Shown: piece by piece, positions 16,719-24,937 of the stretch
How the letters are laid out: each line of letters starts with the position of its first letter
Numbering within the stretch: position 1 is the stretch's first letter
Source: Paraburkholderia terricola
GTDB taxonomy: Bacteria > Pseudomonadota > Gammaproteobacteria > Burkholderiales > Burkholderiaceae
Reading direction: 5' to 3'
Assembly (NCBI RefSeq): GCF_900142195.1
Contig: NZ_FRAB01000052.1
Span: 1-40,693 of the forward strand
DNA: 40,693 nt
The notes under the pieces: generated by a model
Seen by the model: only the letters and a program-made list of their open reading frames with translations
The model's database searches: none
What the model was told of the DNA's origin: nothing
Position numbers and translations under genes: made by a program

Positions 16719-16926
16719 ATAACTTCGCGGTTGCGCCTGGTCGGTGTGAACCGACTCGACTTCAACCAGCACGGCTGGATCCTGCTGACCATGAGGTAAA
16801 TGCACGAGGCAGATGGACGCCCTTGCAGGCCGCGAAAAATCCATCCGCCGCGACCATGCCTTCCCGGCAGATCGCGGCAACACTAGCCAACCGGCCATTC
16901 GTGCCACGTCGCGACCACCGCTCCCC

Positions 16927-17355
16927 TCAACTCCGCTTGCAAAAAATCGCCGTCACGAGCGGCGCGACACGATGCACGATCGCCGTGCTGCCGGTGCCGG
17001 CCACGGCGTTGCGCACCTTGGATTCGCTGCCGAACACCACGACGCCGTAGGCCGAACTGGCGACCGGTTCGCCATCGCCGACCCGGAACATCGGGTCGTC
17101 TTTTTCGTAGCCGACCACCGCGAACACATGAAAACCGAACGCGCTCAGATCGGCGCCCGACGCCGGCGTAAATGCGTTGATCGAATTGCTTTCCACGCGC
17201 CACGGCTTGGGATCGATGGCACGTTGCTCGGCAAGATCCGCGATGAACTGATGGCCGCTCTCATTGCAGGCGAGCGGCGCATCGAGGACGGTGGCATAAG
17301 CGATGAGCGGCAGCGCGGCGGCGAGTGCGAGAAGCACGGAAAAAAAACGTTTCAT
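16927..17355 (-). CDS. Small secreted/periplasmic protein of unknown function
   Basis: The protein has 142 residues. MKRFFSVLLALAAALPLIAYA is a clear Sec signal peptide. The mature ~120 residues contain only two Cys (Cys30 and Cys139, near the two ends), which could bridge. The middle reads SGADLSAFGFHVFAVVGYEK, DDPMFRVGDGEPVASSAYGV. No enzyme motif is recognised. It resembles short exported proteins conserved in Burkholderia. It is divergent from the lipid operon at 17596 with 240 bp between, so both promoters lie there. Confidence 0.65.
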   Translation of the reverse strand: MKRFFSVLLALAAALPLIAYATVLDAPLACNESGHQFIADLAEQRAIDPKPWRVESNSINAFTPASGADLSAFGFHVFAVVGYEKDDPMFRVGDGEPVASSAYGVVVFGSESKVRNAVAGTGSTAIVHRVAPLVTAIFCKRS

Positions 17356-17595
17356 GAGCGTGAACGGCGACCCCTATTCGATGTAGTGTATTCACAACGG
17401 GTAGCGCATGGATGCCTGGACCCGCGGGAGCGTTGCGCATCTAGGCGATCAGCGTGGCGGGCGCAACTCGACCCGCACTTTATCCCGGTTCGGCAAATCC
17501 TGCTTCACGACGGACATGAAGCGGTAATGAACGCACCTCAAAGAAACCTACGGGAAGAAAGCAATATTTCACGATCCCGTATATATTTCCGGGTT

Positions 17596-18288
17596 ATGAA
17601 TTCGAGCCCCCTGCCTCCAACGAACGTTCCGCCGCCCAGAACATGGGACGCGCGGCTTGCCCGCCGGCTCGTCACGCCGCTCGTCAACACGCGCATCACG
17701 CCCAATCATCTGACCACGCTGCGTTTGATGATCGGTGTGGCTGGCGCGCTGTGTCTTGCGCGTGGCGGATTCGAATGGGCCAATGCGGGCGCGTTGCTGA
17801 TCGTACTGTCCAATTTCGTCGACCATACCGACGGCGAACTCGCGCGCATCGGCGGCAAGTCGAGCCGTATCGGTCATTTTTACGACCTTGCCAGCGATGC
17901 GATCGTCACCATCCTGTTGTTTGTCGGCATGGGTATCGGTGTAGGCGCCACGCGGATCGGCGGCTTGCCGGTATCGTCGGGCTGGCTCGGCGCCGTGGCC
18001 GGTATTGCCGTCGCGGTGATTTTCTTCCTGCGCATGCGTATCGAGGAAATGGCCGGCAAGGCGGGCACGAAGCAGGCATCGGTCGGCGGCTTCGAAACCG
18101 AAGACGTGCTGTATCTGCTGCCCCTCGTCACGCTGACGAGCGTGGTGATGCCCTTCGTCGTGGCCGCGTCGATCGGCGCGCCGCTGTTCGCAATCTGGGT
18201 GGTGGTCGAGTACTGGCGCGTGACGCGCCGCGCCGCGCGCCCGGCCGAGGCCGCCAGCGGCTTTCCAAAACAGTCAAATGTGGGCTAA
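17596..18288 (+). CDS. CDP-alcohol phosphatidyltransferase family protein
   Basis: The protein has 230 residues and carries the complete family signature D-x2-DG-x2-AR-x8-G-x3-D-x3-D, running from Asp76 through Asp79, Gly80, Ala83, Arg84, Gly93 and Asp97 to Asp101, plus about six membrane helices. Such enzymes swap the CMP of a CDP-activated alcohol for another alcohol to make phospholipids. The ATG at 17596 follows the start of hydrophilic coding sequence; only GGGTT resembles a ribosome site, so translation may be weak or nearly leaderless. It is first of four closely packed genes; the last encodes a LicC-like cytidylyltransferase that could supply the CDP-headgroup. The product lipid is unknown. 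Confidence 0.88.
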   Translation: MNSSPLPPTNVPPPRTWDARLARRLVTPLVNTRITPNHLTTLRLMIGVAGALCLARGGFEWANAGALLIVLSNFVDHTDGELARIGGKSSRIGHFYDLASDAIVTILLFVGMGIGVGATRIGGLPVSSGWLGAVAGIAVAVIFFLRMRIEEMAGKAGTKQASVGGFETEDVLYLLPLVTLTSVVMPFVVAASIGAPLFAIWVVVEYWRVTRRAARPAEAASGFPKQSNVG

Positions 18289-18292
18289 GTGA

Positions 18293-19114
18293 ATGAGTAC
18301 GCACGCCGAAGACGACGTGATCGCGCCAATTTCAGTTGAAGATTCCCCGGCCTCGTCGCCGGTTGCGCCGGCGCCCAATGCCGACCGCGCGGTCGCAAGC
18401 CGCACGCGCGCGTTCGATACGCCGCGCCTCGCAAGGCAGTTCGCCGATCAGGGCGCCTTCCTCTATCTGGAAGACTTCCTCGCGCCCGAGGTCACCGCCC
18501 AGTTGATTCAAAGCGCGCACGGCCTGCTCGATGAAGTGAACCGCAACTATCTGCCGGGCCACAAGCAGGGCGGCAGCGTGAGCCGCCATACGATCGACCG
18601 CCTCGCGCCGTTCATCGCGGAGCTGTATCGCTCGAAGGAACTGATCGGCTGGCTGGAGCAACTAAGCGGCGACAAGCTGCAACTCTCGCCCGCCGACGAC
18701 CCGCACGCGTATGCGCTCTACTACTACACGCGGGCAGGCGATCACATCGGCTGGCACTACGATACTTCGTACTATGACGGCCGCCGCTATACGCTGCTGC
18801 TCGGCGTGATCGACGAATCGTCGTGCCGCCTCGACTACGAACTGCACACGCGCAATCCTGACGTGCCCGACCAACCGGGCTCGGTGCAAATCCCGCCGGG
18901 CGGCCTCGTGTTTTTCGACGGCGACAAGCTGCGCCATCGCATCACGCCGGCCGGCGCGAATGAAATGCGCGTGTCGCTCACTTTCGAATACGTCACCGAC
19001 GCGAACATGCGCCCGTGGCGCCGCTTGATCTCGAACATGAAGGACGCGATCGCGTACTTCGGTTTTCGCCAGGTTTTCCGTCAAATGACTCACCGCCGCA
19101 AGGACCGCGCATGA
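18293..19114 (+). CDS. 2-oxoglutarate/Fe(II)-dependent oxygenase family protein
   Basis: The protein has 273 residues with a jelly-roll core. Likely iron ligands are His155 and Asp157 in HIGWHYDTSY and His215 in KLRHRITP, with Arg226 (MRVSLTFEY) for 2-oxoglutarate. The facial triad is therefore complete (HxD...H), which favours hydroxylation over the halogenation performed by related proteins that have Gly in place of Asp. It has a ~40-residue Ser/Ala/Pro-rich N-terminal tail. It starts 4 bp after the phosphatidyltransferase and overlaps the next membrane-protein gene by 4 bp. The context suggests it oxidises a lipid headgroup, acyl chain or precursor; this is inference. Confidence 0.82.
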   Translation: MSTHAEDDVIAPISVEDSPASSPVAPAPNADRAVASRTRAFDTPRLARQFADQGAFLYLEDFLAPEVTAQLIQSAHGLLDEVNRNYLPGHKQGGSVSRHTIDRLAPFIAELYRSKELIGWLEQLSGDKLQLSPADDPHAYALYYYTRAGDHIGWHYDTSYYDGRRYTLLLGVIDESSCRLDYELHTRNPDVPDQPGSVQIPPGGLVFFDGDKLRHRITPAGANEMRVSLTFEYVTDANMRPWRRLISNMKDAIAYFGFRQVFRQMTHRRKDRA

Positions 19115-20130
19115 CTCGCGCGGCTCTGATTCTGTTGTCGATCGGGACGGCGCTGTTCGTCGGGCTGCTCGCGTGGCAGGGTTTCGGTTCGGTCGCCTCG
19201 ACGCTGCTCGCGGCGGGCTGGGGGCTCGCGCTCGTCGCGGCGTTCCATCTCGTGCCGCTCGCGCTCGACGCTGGCGCGATCTCAGTGCTGCTGCATCGGC
19301 ATCCCGAGCGCGCGCATCATCATTTGTCGCTGCGCGACGCGTTGTTCGCGCGCTGGGTCGGCGAATCGGTGAACAGTCTGTTGCCGGCCGGCCAGATCGG
19401 CGGGCCCGTGGTGATGGTGCGGCAACTCTCGCAGCGCGGCATGCCCATGCGCGACGCGGCCGCCGCGATCACCGTCAGCACGACCGCGCAAGCGCTCGCG
19501 CAAATCATCTTCGCGTTGCTCGGCTTGCTGCTGTTCGGCGCCTACACGGCGCACGGCGCGCTGCACGACCTGCAAACCGCGACGCTGATCGCCACCGGCG
19601 TGCTGGGCGCGATGATCGTCGGCTTCTACTTCGCGCAGCGGCGCGGCATGTTCGGCCGGCTGCTCGGCGTGGTCTCCAAGCTGTTCGGCAAGCGCGACTG
19701 GTCCGCGCTGATGACGCGCGCCGAAGCCGTCGACGCCGCCGTGCAGGCCATGTACCGCGAGCGCGGCCGCGTGGCGGTCAGCTTCGCGTTGAGTCTCGCG
19801 GGCTGGATCGTCGGCACGGTGGAGGTGTGGCTCGCGCTGCGCCTGCTCGGCCATCCGGTCGACTGGGTCGACGCGCTGCTGCTCGAAAGTCTCGGGCAAG
19901 CGATTCGCGGCGCGGCGTTCATGATTCCCGGCTCGCTCGGCGTCCAGGAGGGCGGCTATCTGCTGCTCGCGCCGCTGGTCGGCTTGCCGTCGGACGCGGC
20001 GCTGGCCTTGTCGCTCAGCAAGCGCGCGCGTGAAATCCTGCTAGGCTTGCCGGGTCTGCTGGTCTTGCACTTCAGCGAACGAAGCTGGCAACGGCGGCGT
20101 GCCATGCGGCGCGTGCCCGTTGCCGATTAA
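19111..20130 (+). CDS. Flippase-like integral membrane protein (LPG synthase TM-domain/HpnL type)
   Basis: The protein has 339 residues and about eight membrane helices. The pattern FHLVPLALDAGAISVLL, ARWVGESVNSLLPAGQIGGP and SLGQAIRGAAFMIPGSLGVQEGG is that of the lysylphosphatidylglycerol-synthase transmembrane domain family (UPF0104, HpnL-like), which moves lipids across the inner membrane. It lacks the C-terminal aminoacyl-transfer domain of MprF. The ATG at 19111 overlaps the oxygenase stop (ATGA), and the nucleotidyltransferase follows after 25 bp. It probably flips the lipid product of this operon; the substrate is inferred. Confidence 0.82.
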   Translation: MTRAALILLSIGTALFVGLLAWQGFGSVASTLLAAGWGLALVAAFHLVPLALDAGAISVLLHRHPERAHHHLSLRDALFARWVGESVNSLLPAGQIGGPVVMVRQLSQRGMPMRDAAAAITVSTTAQALAQIIFALLGLLLFGAYTAHGALHDLQTATLIATGVLGAMIVGFYFAQRRGMFGRLLGVVSKLFGKRDWSALMTRAEAVDAAVQAMYRERGRVAVSFALSLAGWIVGTVEVWLALRLLGHPVDWVDALLLESLGQAIRGAAFMIPGSLGVQEGGYLLLAPLVGLPSDAALALSLSKRAREILLGLPGLLVLHFSERSWQRRRAMRRVPVAD

Positions 20131-20155
20131 TCCGTTTCTTTTCAAAGGACCGCGC

Positions 20156-20920
20156 ATGCGTGCCATCATCCTCGCGGCGGGCCTCGGCCTGCGTCTCCAG
20201 CAACCGCCTGAAGCCCAGTTCCCGAAGTGCCTCTTGCAGTTCGACGGCATGAGCCTGCTCGAACGGCATCTGCACATGCTCGAAACCGCCGGCGTGACGG
20301 ACGTCGTGCTGGCGCTGGGTTTTCAGCCGGAATCGGTGCAGGGTGAGTTGAAGCGCATCAACTGGCCGCACGCGGTGGAAACCGTGCTGAACACGCGTTT
20401 CGATCTGGGCAGCGTGCTGACGGTGCACACGGTGGCCGAAGCGCTGACGCGCGGCGGCGACGCGCTGCTGATGGACGCCGACGTGCTCTACGACGAGCGC
20501 ATTCTGCACGCGCTGGTGGCGGGCGAAACCGTTAACCGCCTGTTGATCGACCGTGATTTCGAAGCCGGCGACGAGCCCGTCAAGCTGTGCCTGAAAGACG
20601 GCGTGCCGGTCGAATTGCGCAAGCAGCTTGCCGTCAATCTCGAGTACGACACCATCGGTGAATCGGTTGGGTTCTTCCGCTTCCGCGAGGAAACCGCGCG
20701 GCGTTTTGCGCAGATCGTGGCCGGCTATGTAGATAGTGGCCGCGCGAACCTGCCGCACGAAGAAGCGGTGCGCGACCTGCTGCTGGAACGCAGCCAGGTG
20801 TTCGACACCGCCGACGTGACCGGCGCGCCGTGGATCGAAATCGACTTCCCGAACGACGTCGCGCGTGCGAACGTCGAGATCCTGCCGCAGTTGCAACCGC
20901 TGGTCAGCACGTCGCGCTAA
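20156..20920 (+). CDS. LicC-like CTP-dependent nucleotidyltransferase
   Basis: The protein has 254 residues. The N-terminus MRAIILAAGLGLRLQQPPEA followed by PKCLLQFDGMSLLERHL is the pyrophosphorylase motif of sugar/phosphocholine nucleotidyltransferases. LMDADVLY holds metal-binding Asp residues, and WIEIDFPNDVARA at the C-terminus matches the LicC/phosphocholine- and phosphonoalkyl-cytidylyltransferase branch. It would turn a phospho- or phosphono-alcohol plus CTP into a CDP/CMP-activated headgroup for the phosphatidyltransferase at 17596. AAAGGA lies seven bases before the ATG. It is the last gene of the four-gene operon. Inositol-phosphate, choline-phosphate or aminoethylphosphonate are all possible substrates. 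Confidence 0.85.
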   Translation: MRAIILAAGLGLRLQQPPEAQFPKCLLQFDGMSLLERHLHMLETAGVTDVVLALGFQPESVQGELKRINWPHAVETVLNTRFDLGSVLTVHTVAEALTRGGDALLMDADVLYDERILHALVAGETVNRLLIDRDFEAGDEPVKLCLKDGVPVELRKQLAVNLEYDTIGESVGFFRFREETARRFAQIVAGYVDSGRANLPHEEAVRDLLLERSQVFDTADVTGAPWIEIDFPNDVARANVEILPQLQPLVSTSR

Positions 20921-20937
20921 ATCTTCCGCATGGCAGA

Positions 20938-20962
20938 GTGAGTCGGCTGCGTGCCGGCTCAC
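20938..20962 (+). terminator. Stem-loop after lipid operon
   Basis: GTGAGTCGG (20938-20946) pairs with CCGGCTCAC (20954-20962), 9 bp with one G-U, 18 bp beyond the stop codon. A pyrimidine-rich but not T-only stretch follows, so it is a possible weak terminator of the four-gene operon. Confidence 0.45.
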
Positions 20963-21132
20963 CTCGCTTCGCTGCTCACCTCGTCTTTCAGGTTTCCTTG
21001 CGCGCTTGACTCTCGCGCGCGGCATCGACGCGCGGCATAAAACCCGTGTTCAGAAGCCGCGTTCGGCAGCATATATCGCGGATGCGATGCGATAATCGCG
21101 GCTTTACACCGACGGCCTCGCATCCCGTCGTC

Positions 21133-22542
21133 ATGCCAATGCCTCTCGCTTTAGGCACTTTCATCGTTCCGCTGATCGTCGCGTGCGCGATGTTCATGGA
21201 AAACGTGGACGGCACGATCATCGTGACGTCGCTGCCGGTTCTGGCGCGCGACCTCGGCCAGGATCCCATCACCCTCAAGCTGGCCGTCACCGCGTATGTG
21301 ATCGGCCTCGGCGTCTTCATTCCGATCTGCGGCTGGGTTGCCGACCGCTTCGGTTCACGCACGGTGTTTCGCACGGCCATCGGCATTTTCATGGCCGGCT
21401 CGCTGATGTGCGCGGCCTCCACCTCGCTCGGCATGTTCGTGGCCGCGCGCTTCGTGCAGGGCATCGGCGGCGCGATGATGGTGCCGGTGGGGCGCATCAT
21501 CATTTTCCGTTCGGTGCCGAAGTCCGACTTCATCCGCGCGGTCAACTATCTGACGGTGCCGGCCTTGCTCGGGCCGGTGATGGGGCCGCCGCTCGGCGGC
21601 TTCATCACGACGTATCTGCACTGGCGTCTGATCTTCTTCATCAACATTCCGATTGGCCTGCTCGGCATCTGGCTCGCGAACCGGCACATCGCCAACGTGC
21701 GCGAAGCGCATCCCGGCCGGCTCGACTGGACCGGCTTCGTGTTATCCGCGAGCGGCGCGTCGCTGTTCATGCTGGGGCTTTCGCTGGTCGGCAGCGGTCT
21801 CGTGTCGAACAGCCTATCGGTCAGCATGTGTGTGATCGGCGTGCTGCTGTTGGCGATTTACGCGCTCTACGCGAGCCGCGTCGAATTGCCGGTGCTCGAT
21901 CTGCGCCTGCTGCGCATTCCGAGTTTTCACGCGAGCGTGGCGGGCGGTTCGCTGTTTCGCATCGGCCTCGGCGCCGTGCCGTTTCTGTTGCCGCTCGCGT
22001 TGCAGGAAGGCTTGGGCATGAGCGCGTTCGTGTCGGGGTCGATCACCTGCGCGTCCGCGTTCGGGTCGATCTTCATGAAGGCGGCGGCCTCGCGCATTCT
22101 CTGGCGCTTCGGTTTTCGCACGGTGCTGATGTTCAACGCGGCTTGCGCGGGTCTCGTCATCGCGGTCTATGGATTGTTCTTCCCCGGTACGCCGCATTGG
22201 CTGATCTGGTGCGTCGTGCTGTTCGGCGGCTTCTTCCCGTCGCTGCAATTCACGTCGCTGAATTCGCTGGCGTATGCGGACATTCCGAGCCGCGACATCG
22301 GCCGCGCTACGAGCGTCGCGAGCGTGATCCAGCAGATTTCGCTGGGACTCGGCGTGACGATCGCGGGCATCGTGCTGCAGATTTCACACGACGTGCAGGG
22401 TCATTCGACCATCGTGTTTTCCGACTTCTGGCCCGCGTTTCTCGTGGTCGGCCTGTTCTCGTTCATGTCGATTCCGGTGACCGCGCGCTTGCCGCACGGC
22501 ACCGGCGATGAACTCGCGCGCGGCAACCGTGGCACCGCGTGA
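21133..22542 (+). CDS. MFS multidrug exporter, DHA2 (EmrB/QacA) type
   Basis: The protein has 469 residues and 13-14 membrane helices. The start FIVPLIVACAMFMENVDGTI is the TM1 motif D1 of DHA2 transporters, followed by motif A-like GWVADRFGSRTVFR and the TM5 motif C region ALLGPVMGPPLGGFI. It would be a proton-driven drug or metabolite exporter of the inner membrane. The ATG at 21133 precedes TM1 directly; an ATG two codons later is equally possible. It is not clearly part of the lipid operon (212 bp gap with a stem-loop). No periplasmic adaptor gene is adjacent. Substrate is unknown. Confidence 0.88.
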   Translation: MPMPLALGTFIVPLIVACAMFMENVDGTIIVTSLPVLARDLGQDPITLKLAVTAYVIGLGVFIPICGWVADRFGSRTVFRTAIGIFMAGSLMCAASTSLGMFVAARFVQGIGGAMMVPVGRIIIFRSVPKSDFIRAVNYLTVPALLGPVMGPPLGGFITTYLHWRLIFFINIPIGLLGIWLANRHIANVREAHPGRLDWTGFVLSASGASLFMLGLSLVGSGLVSNSLSVSMCVIGVLLLAIYALYASRVELPVLDLRLLRIPSFHASVAGGSLFRIGLGAVPFLLPLALQEGLGMSAFVSGSITCASAFGSIFMKAAASRILWRFGFRTVLMFNAACAGLVIAVYGLFFPGTPHWLIWCVVLFGGFFPSLQFTSLNSLAYADIPSRDIGRATSVASVIQQISLGLGVTIAGIVLQISHDVQGHSTIVFSDFWPAFLVVGLFSFMSIPVTARLPHGTGDELARGNRGTA

Positions 22543-22568
22543 ATCGTGAGCGGCGCCTTTGTTTTTTT
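22531..22568 (+). terminator. Rho-independent terminator overlapping end of MFS gene
   Basis: GGCACCGC (22531-22538) pairs with GCGGCGCC (22550-22557) with one mismatch, and is followed by TTTGTTTTTTT (22558-22568). The left arm lies within the last codons of the transporter. It separates this gene from the convergent ehu operon. Confidence 0.7.
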
Positions 22569-22600
22569 GTCAGCCTCGACGCCCCCGGTGGGAACCTCGA

Positions 22601-23491
22601 TCAAACCGCTTCCTTCACCGCTCTCAGGAACTGCTGCGTGCGTTCATGCCGGGGCGCGGAGAAGAACTGCTGCGGCGGCCCCTGCTCGATGATCTTGCCT
22701 TGCGAGAAAAAGCACACACGGTCCGCGAATTCGCGCGCGAAACCCATTTGATGCGTGACCATCAGCATCGTCAGATTGTGCTCGCTGCCGAGTCGCCGGA
22801 TCACGTTCAGCACCTCGCCGCACAGCTCGGGATCGAGCGCTGAGGTGACCTCGTCGAACAGCATCACTTTCGGACGCATGGCGAGCGCGCGGGCAATCGC
22901 CACCCGCTGCTGCTGACCGCCCGACAACTGCGACGGATAGTGATTGCATTTGTCCTCCAGCCCGACCAGCGACAGCAGATCGCGCGCACGCTCGGTCGCT
23001 TCCTTGCGCGAGAGCCCCAACACCTGCATCGGCGCTTCGATCGTATTGGCGAGCGCGGTCATGTGCGGGAACAGGTTGAAGCTCTGAAACACCATGCCGA
23101 TCTTGCTGCGCACGCGCCGCAAATGCTTGAGCGAGGCGGGCACCAGCACGCCGTTCTTGCGCATGTGCGTGAGCGGTTCGCCGTCCACTTCGATCATGCC
23201 GTCGGTCAGCGGGTCGAGCGTCATCAGCACGCGCAGCAGCGTCGATTTGCCGGAGCCGCTCGGGCCGATGATCGCGACCTTCTCGTTGCGGCCGATTTCC
23301 AGATCGAGCGCGTCGAGCACCGTGAGCGCGCCGTAGCGCTTCGTCACGCCGGCAAAGCGCACCATCGGCTCCTCCTGGGTGCCGGCCTGCGGGACAAGTA
23401 CTGAGGCGGGATCGTCTCGTTTCATCGGTTTCTCCACGGGTAGGTCCGAATGCGGCGGGGTAGGGATGTCGAGGTCGGTTTTCACGGTCAT
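22601..23491 (-). CDS. ehuA: Ectoine/hydroxyectoine ABC transporter ATP-binding protein EhuA
   Basis: The protein has 296 residues and belongs to the polar-amino-acid ABC ATPase family: Walker A GPSGSGKST (76-84), Q-loop QSFNLFPHM, signature LSGGQ (189-193), Walker B VMLFDE (209-214), switch His in MVTHQMGFA. The ~42-residue polar N-terminal extension before VRFAGVTKRYG is longer than usual. The ATG at 23491 overlaps the ehuD stop by 4 bp, supporting the long start, though Met43 is an alternative. The assignment to ectoine rests on the whole cluster (ehuB, enuR, eut/doe genes). It is last in the minus-strand operon ehuB-ehuC-ehuD-ehuA. Confidence 0.88.
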   Translation of the reverse strand: MTVKTDLDIPTPPHSDLPVEKPMKRDDPASVLVPQAGTQEEPMVRFAGVTKRYGALTVLDALDLEIGRNEKVAIIGPSGSGKSTLLRVLMTLDPLTDGMIEVDGEPLTHMRKNGVLVPASLKHLRRVRSKIGMVFQSFNLFPHMTALANTIEAPMQVLGLSRKEATERARDLLSLVGLEDKCNHYPSQLSGGQQQRVAIARALAMRPKVMLFDEVTSALDPELCGEVLNVIRRLGSEHNLTMLMVTHQMGFAREFADRVCFFSQGKIIEQGPPQQFFSAPRHERTQQFLRAVKEAV

Positions 23492-24147
23492 GGCAGCCTC
23501 AAGCTGTATTCGAGCCGCCGCACGAGGTGCGCGAAACTCACGCTGATGAGCAGGAAGAAAATGCCTGCAAGCGTGATCGGTTCAAGGTAGCGAAACGTTT
23601 CCGAACCGATGTTCTTCGCCTGCTGCATCAATTCGACCACGGTGATCGCGGAGAGCACCGGCGTGTCCTTGAACATCGCCACCAGATAATTGCCGAGCGC
23701 CGGAATCACGGGACGAATCGCCTGCGGCAGAATCACGCCGCTATAGGTGCGCCACGGCGACAACGACAGAGCGCACGCCGCTTCCCACTGGCCGCGCGCC
23801 ACGCCGTTCAAGCCGGCGCGATACACCTCCGACGTGTAGCACGCATAGTGCAGCGCGATCCCGACCGTGCCCGCGGTCAGCGCCGACATCGTGATGCCGT
23901 ACACCGGCAGCACATAGAACAGCACATACACCTGGATCAGCAGCGGCGTGCTGCGAATGAATTCGACGATGAAGCCGACCGTCCGCGCGAGCGGCTTGAT
24001 CGGGCTGCGCCGCAGCACCGCCAGCACGAGCCCCAGCACCAGCGCGATTGCAAAACCGATCAGCGTGATGAAGATCGTGTACATCGACGCGCGCAGCAGC
24101 GCCGGCAGAATCTGTTCCGCGTAATGCAGGTCGAAGAAGCTGTTCAT
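23488..24147 (-). CDS. ehuD: Ectoine/hydroxyectoine ABC transporter permease EhuD
   Basis: The protein has 219 residues and is a HisM/GlnP-type permease of the polar amino acid family. About five membrane helices are seen, with FIRSTPLLIQVYVLFYVLP near TM2 and the ATPase-contact loop GQWEAACALSLSPWRTYSGV followed by ILPQA. The ATG at 24147 overlaps the ehuC stop (ATGA), and its own stop overlaps ehuA, so three genes are translationally coupled. It forms the inner-membrane channel with EhuC. Longer in-frame extensions upstream are antisense to ehuC and were not used. Confidence 0.88.
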   Translation of the reverse strand: MNSFFDLHYAEQILPALLRASMYTIFITLIGFAIALVLGLVLAVLRRSPIKPLARTVGFIVEFIRSTPLLIQVYVLFYVLPVYGITMSALTAGTVGIALHYACYTSEVYRAGLNGVARGQWEAACALSLSPWRTYSGVILPQAIRPVIPALGNYLVAMFKDTPVLSAITVVELMQQAKNIGSETFRYLEPITLAGIFFLLISVSFAHLVRRLEYSLRLP

Positions 24148-24803
24148 CGGACGGCCCTCTGAATGATGCCGTGACTCACGCGGCGCTCGAAATGCCGCAT
24201 CAGCGCGACGAGGATTTGCGCGAGCACGAAGTAGATGACCAGCGTGAGCACGAAAATCTCCGCGGTCTTGAAGGTCGCCTCGTCGAGTTGGCGGGCGCGA
24301 AACGTCAGGTCCGACAGCGTGATCAGCGACACCAGCGAGGTGCCCTTGAGCAATTCGATCATCAGGTTGGTGGCGGGCGGCAGCGCGTTGATCATCGCTT
24401 GCGGCAGGATGATGCGGCGCATTCTGGAAAGCGGCGACATGTTGAGCGCGAGCGCCGCCTCGAACTGGCCGCCCGGCACCGAGCGCAATGCGCCGCGCAG
24501 GATTTCCGAACCGTAGGCGCCATAGTGCAAACCGAGGCCGACGATCGCCACGGTAAACGGCGTCATCTCGATGCGAAACGGCGGCAGCGGCAGCACGAAG
24601 AAAAACCAGAAAAGCTGCACGAGCAACGAGGTGCCGCGAAAGATTTCGACGTAGGCATTGCCGAGCCAGCGCAGCGGCGTCCAAGGCGCGAGCTTCGCGG
24701 CGGTCGCGACAAACGCCATGACGATGGCGAGCAAGGTGGCGCAGGCGGCGATCTCGATCGTCACGAGCGTGCCCTGGAGCAACAGGGGAAACAGTTCACG
24801 CAT
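24144..24803 (-). CDS. ehuC: Ectoine/hydroxyectoine ABC transporter permease EhuC
   Basis: The protein has 219 residues, the same length as EhuD. MRELFPLLLQGTLVTIEIAA begins the HisQ-like fold, EIFRGTSLLVQLFWFFFVLP matches the family TM2/TM3 region, and GQFEAALALNMSPLSRMRRI with ILPQA is the EAA loop. A GAGGA ribosome site lies just before the ATG at 24803, which decides the start over an upstream in-frame ATG. It follows ehuB after a 134-bp gap containing two GC hairpins. Confidence 0.88.
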   Translation of the reverse strand: MRELFPLLLQGTLVTIEIAACATLLAIVMAFVATAAKLAPWTPLRWLGNAYVEIFRGTSLLVQLFWFFFVLPLPPFRIEMTPFTVAIVGLGLHYGAYGSEILRGALRSVPGGQFEAALALNMSPLSRMRRIILPQAMINALPPATNLMIELLKGTSLVSLITLSDLTFRARQLDEATFKTAEIFVLTLVIYFVLAQILVALMRHFERRVSHGIIQRAVR

Positions 24804-24825
24804 GGCGGTTCCTCGCTTGCATGAC

Positions 24826-24878
24826 GGCGCGTGCGGTTGCACGCGCCTGGGGGAACTTCACGGCCGGCGCATGCCGGC
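24826..24878 (-). repeat. Twin intercistronic hairpins between ehuB and ehuC
   Basis: A perfect 9-bp stem GGCGCGTGC (24826-24834)/GCACGCGCC (24839-24847) with a 4-nt loop, and GCCGGC (24863-24868)/GCCGGC (24873-24878) around GCAT. They lie just after the binding-protein gene in the direction of transcription. They may stabilise ehuB mRNA or lower permease expression. Confidence 0.55.
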
Positions 24879-24937
24879 GCGTGCGGACTTCGGGTGAATG
24901 CGCGCTCGGTGGGCGACCCGTTGCGCTCGGTTGAGGA

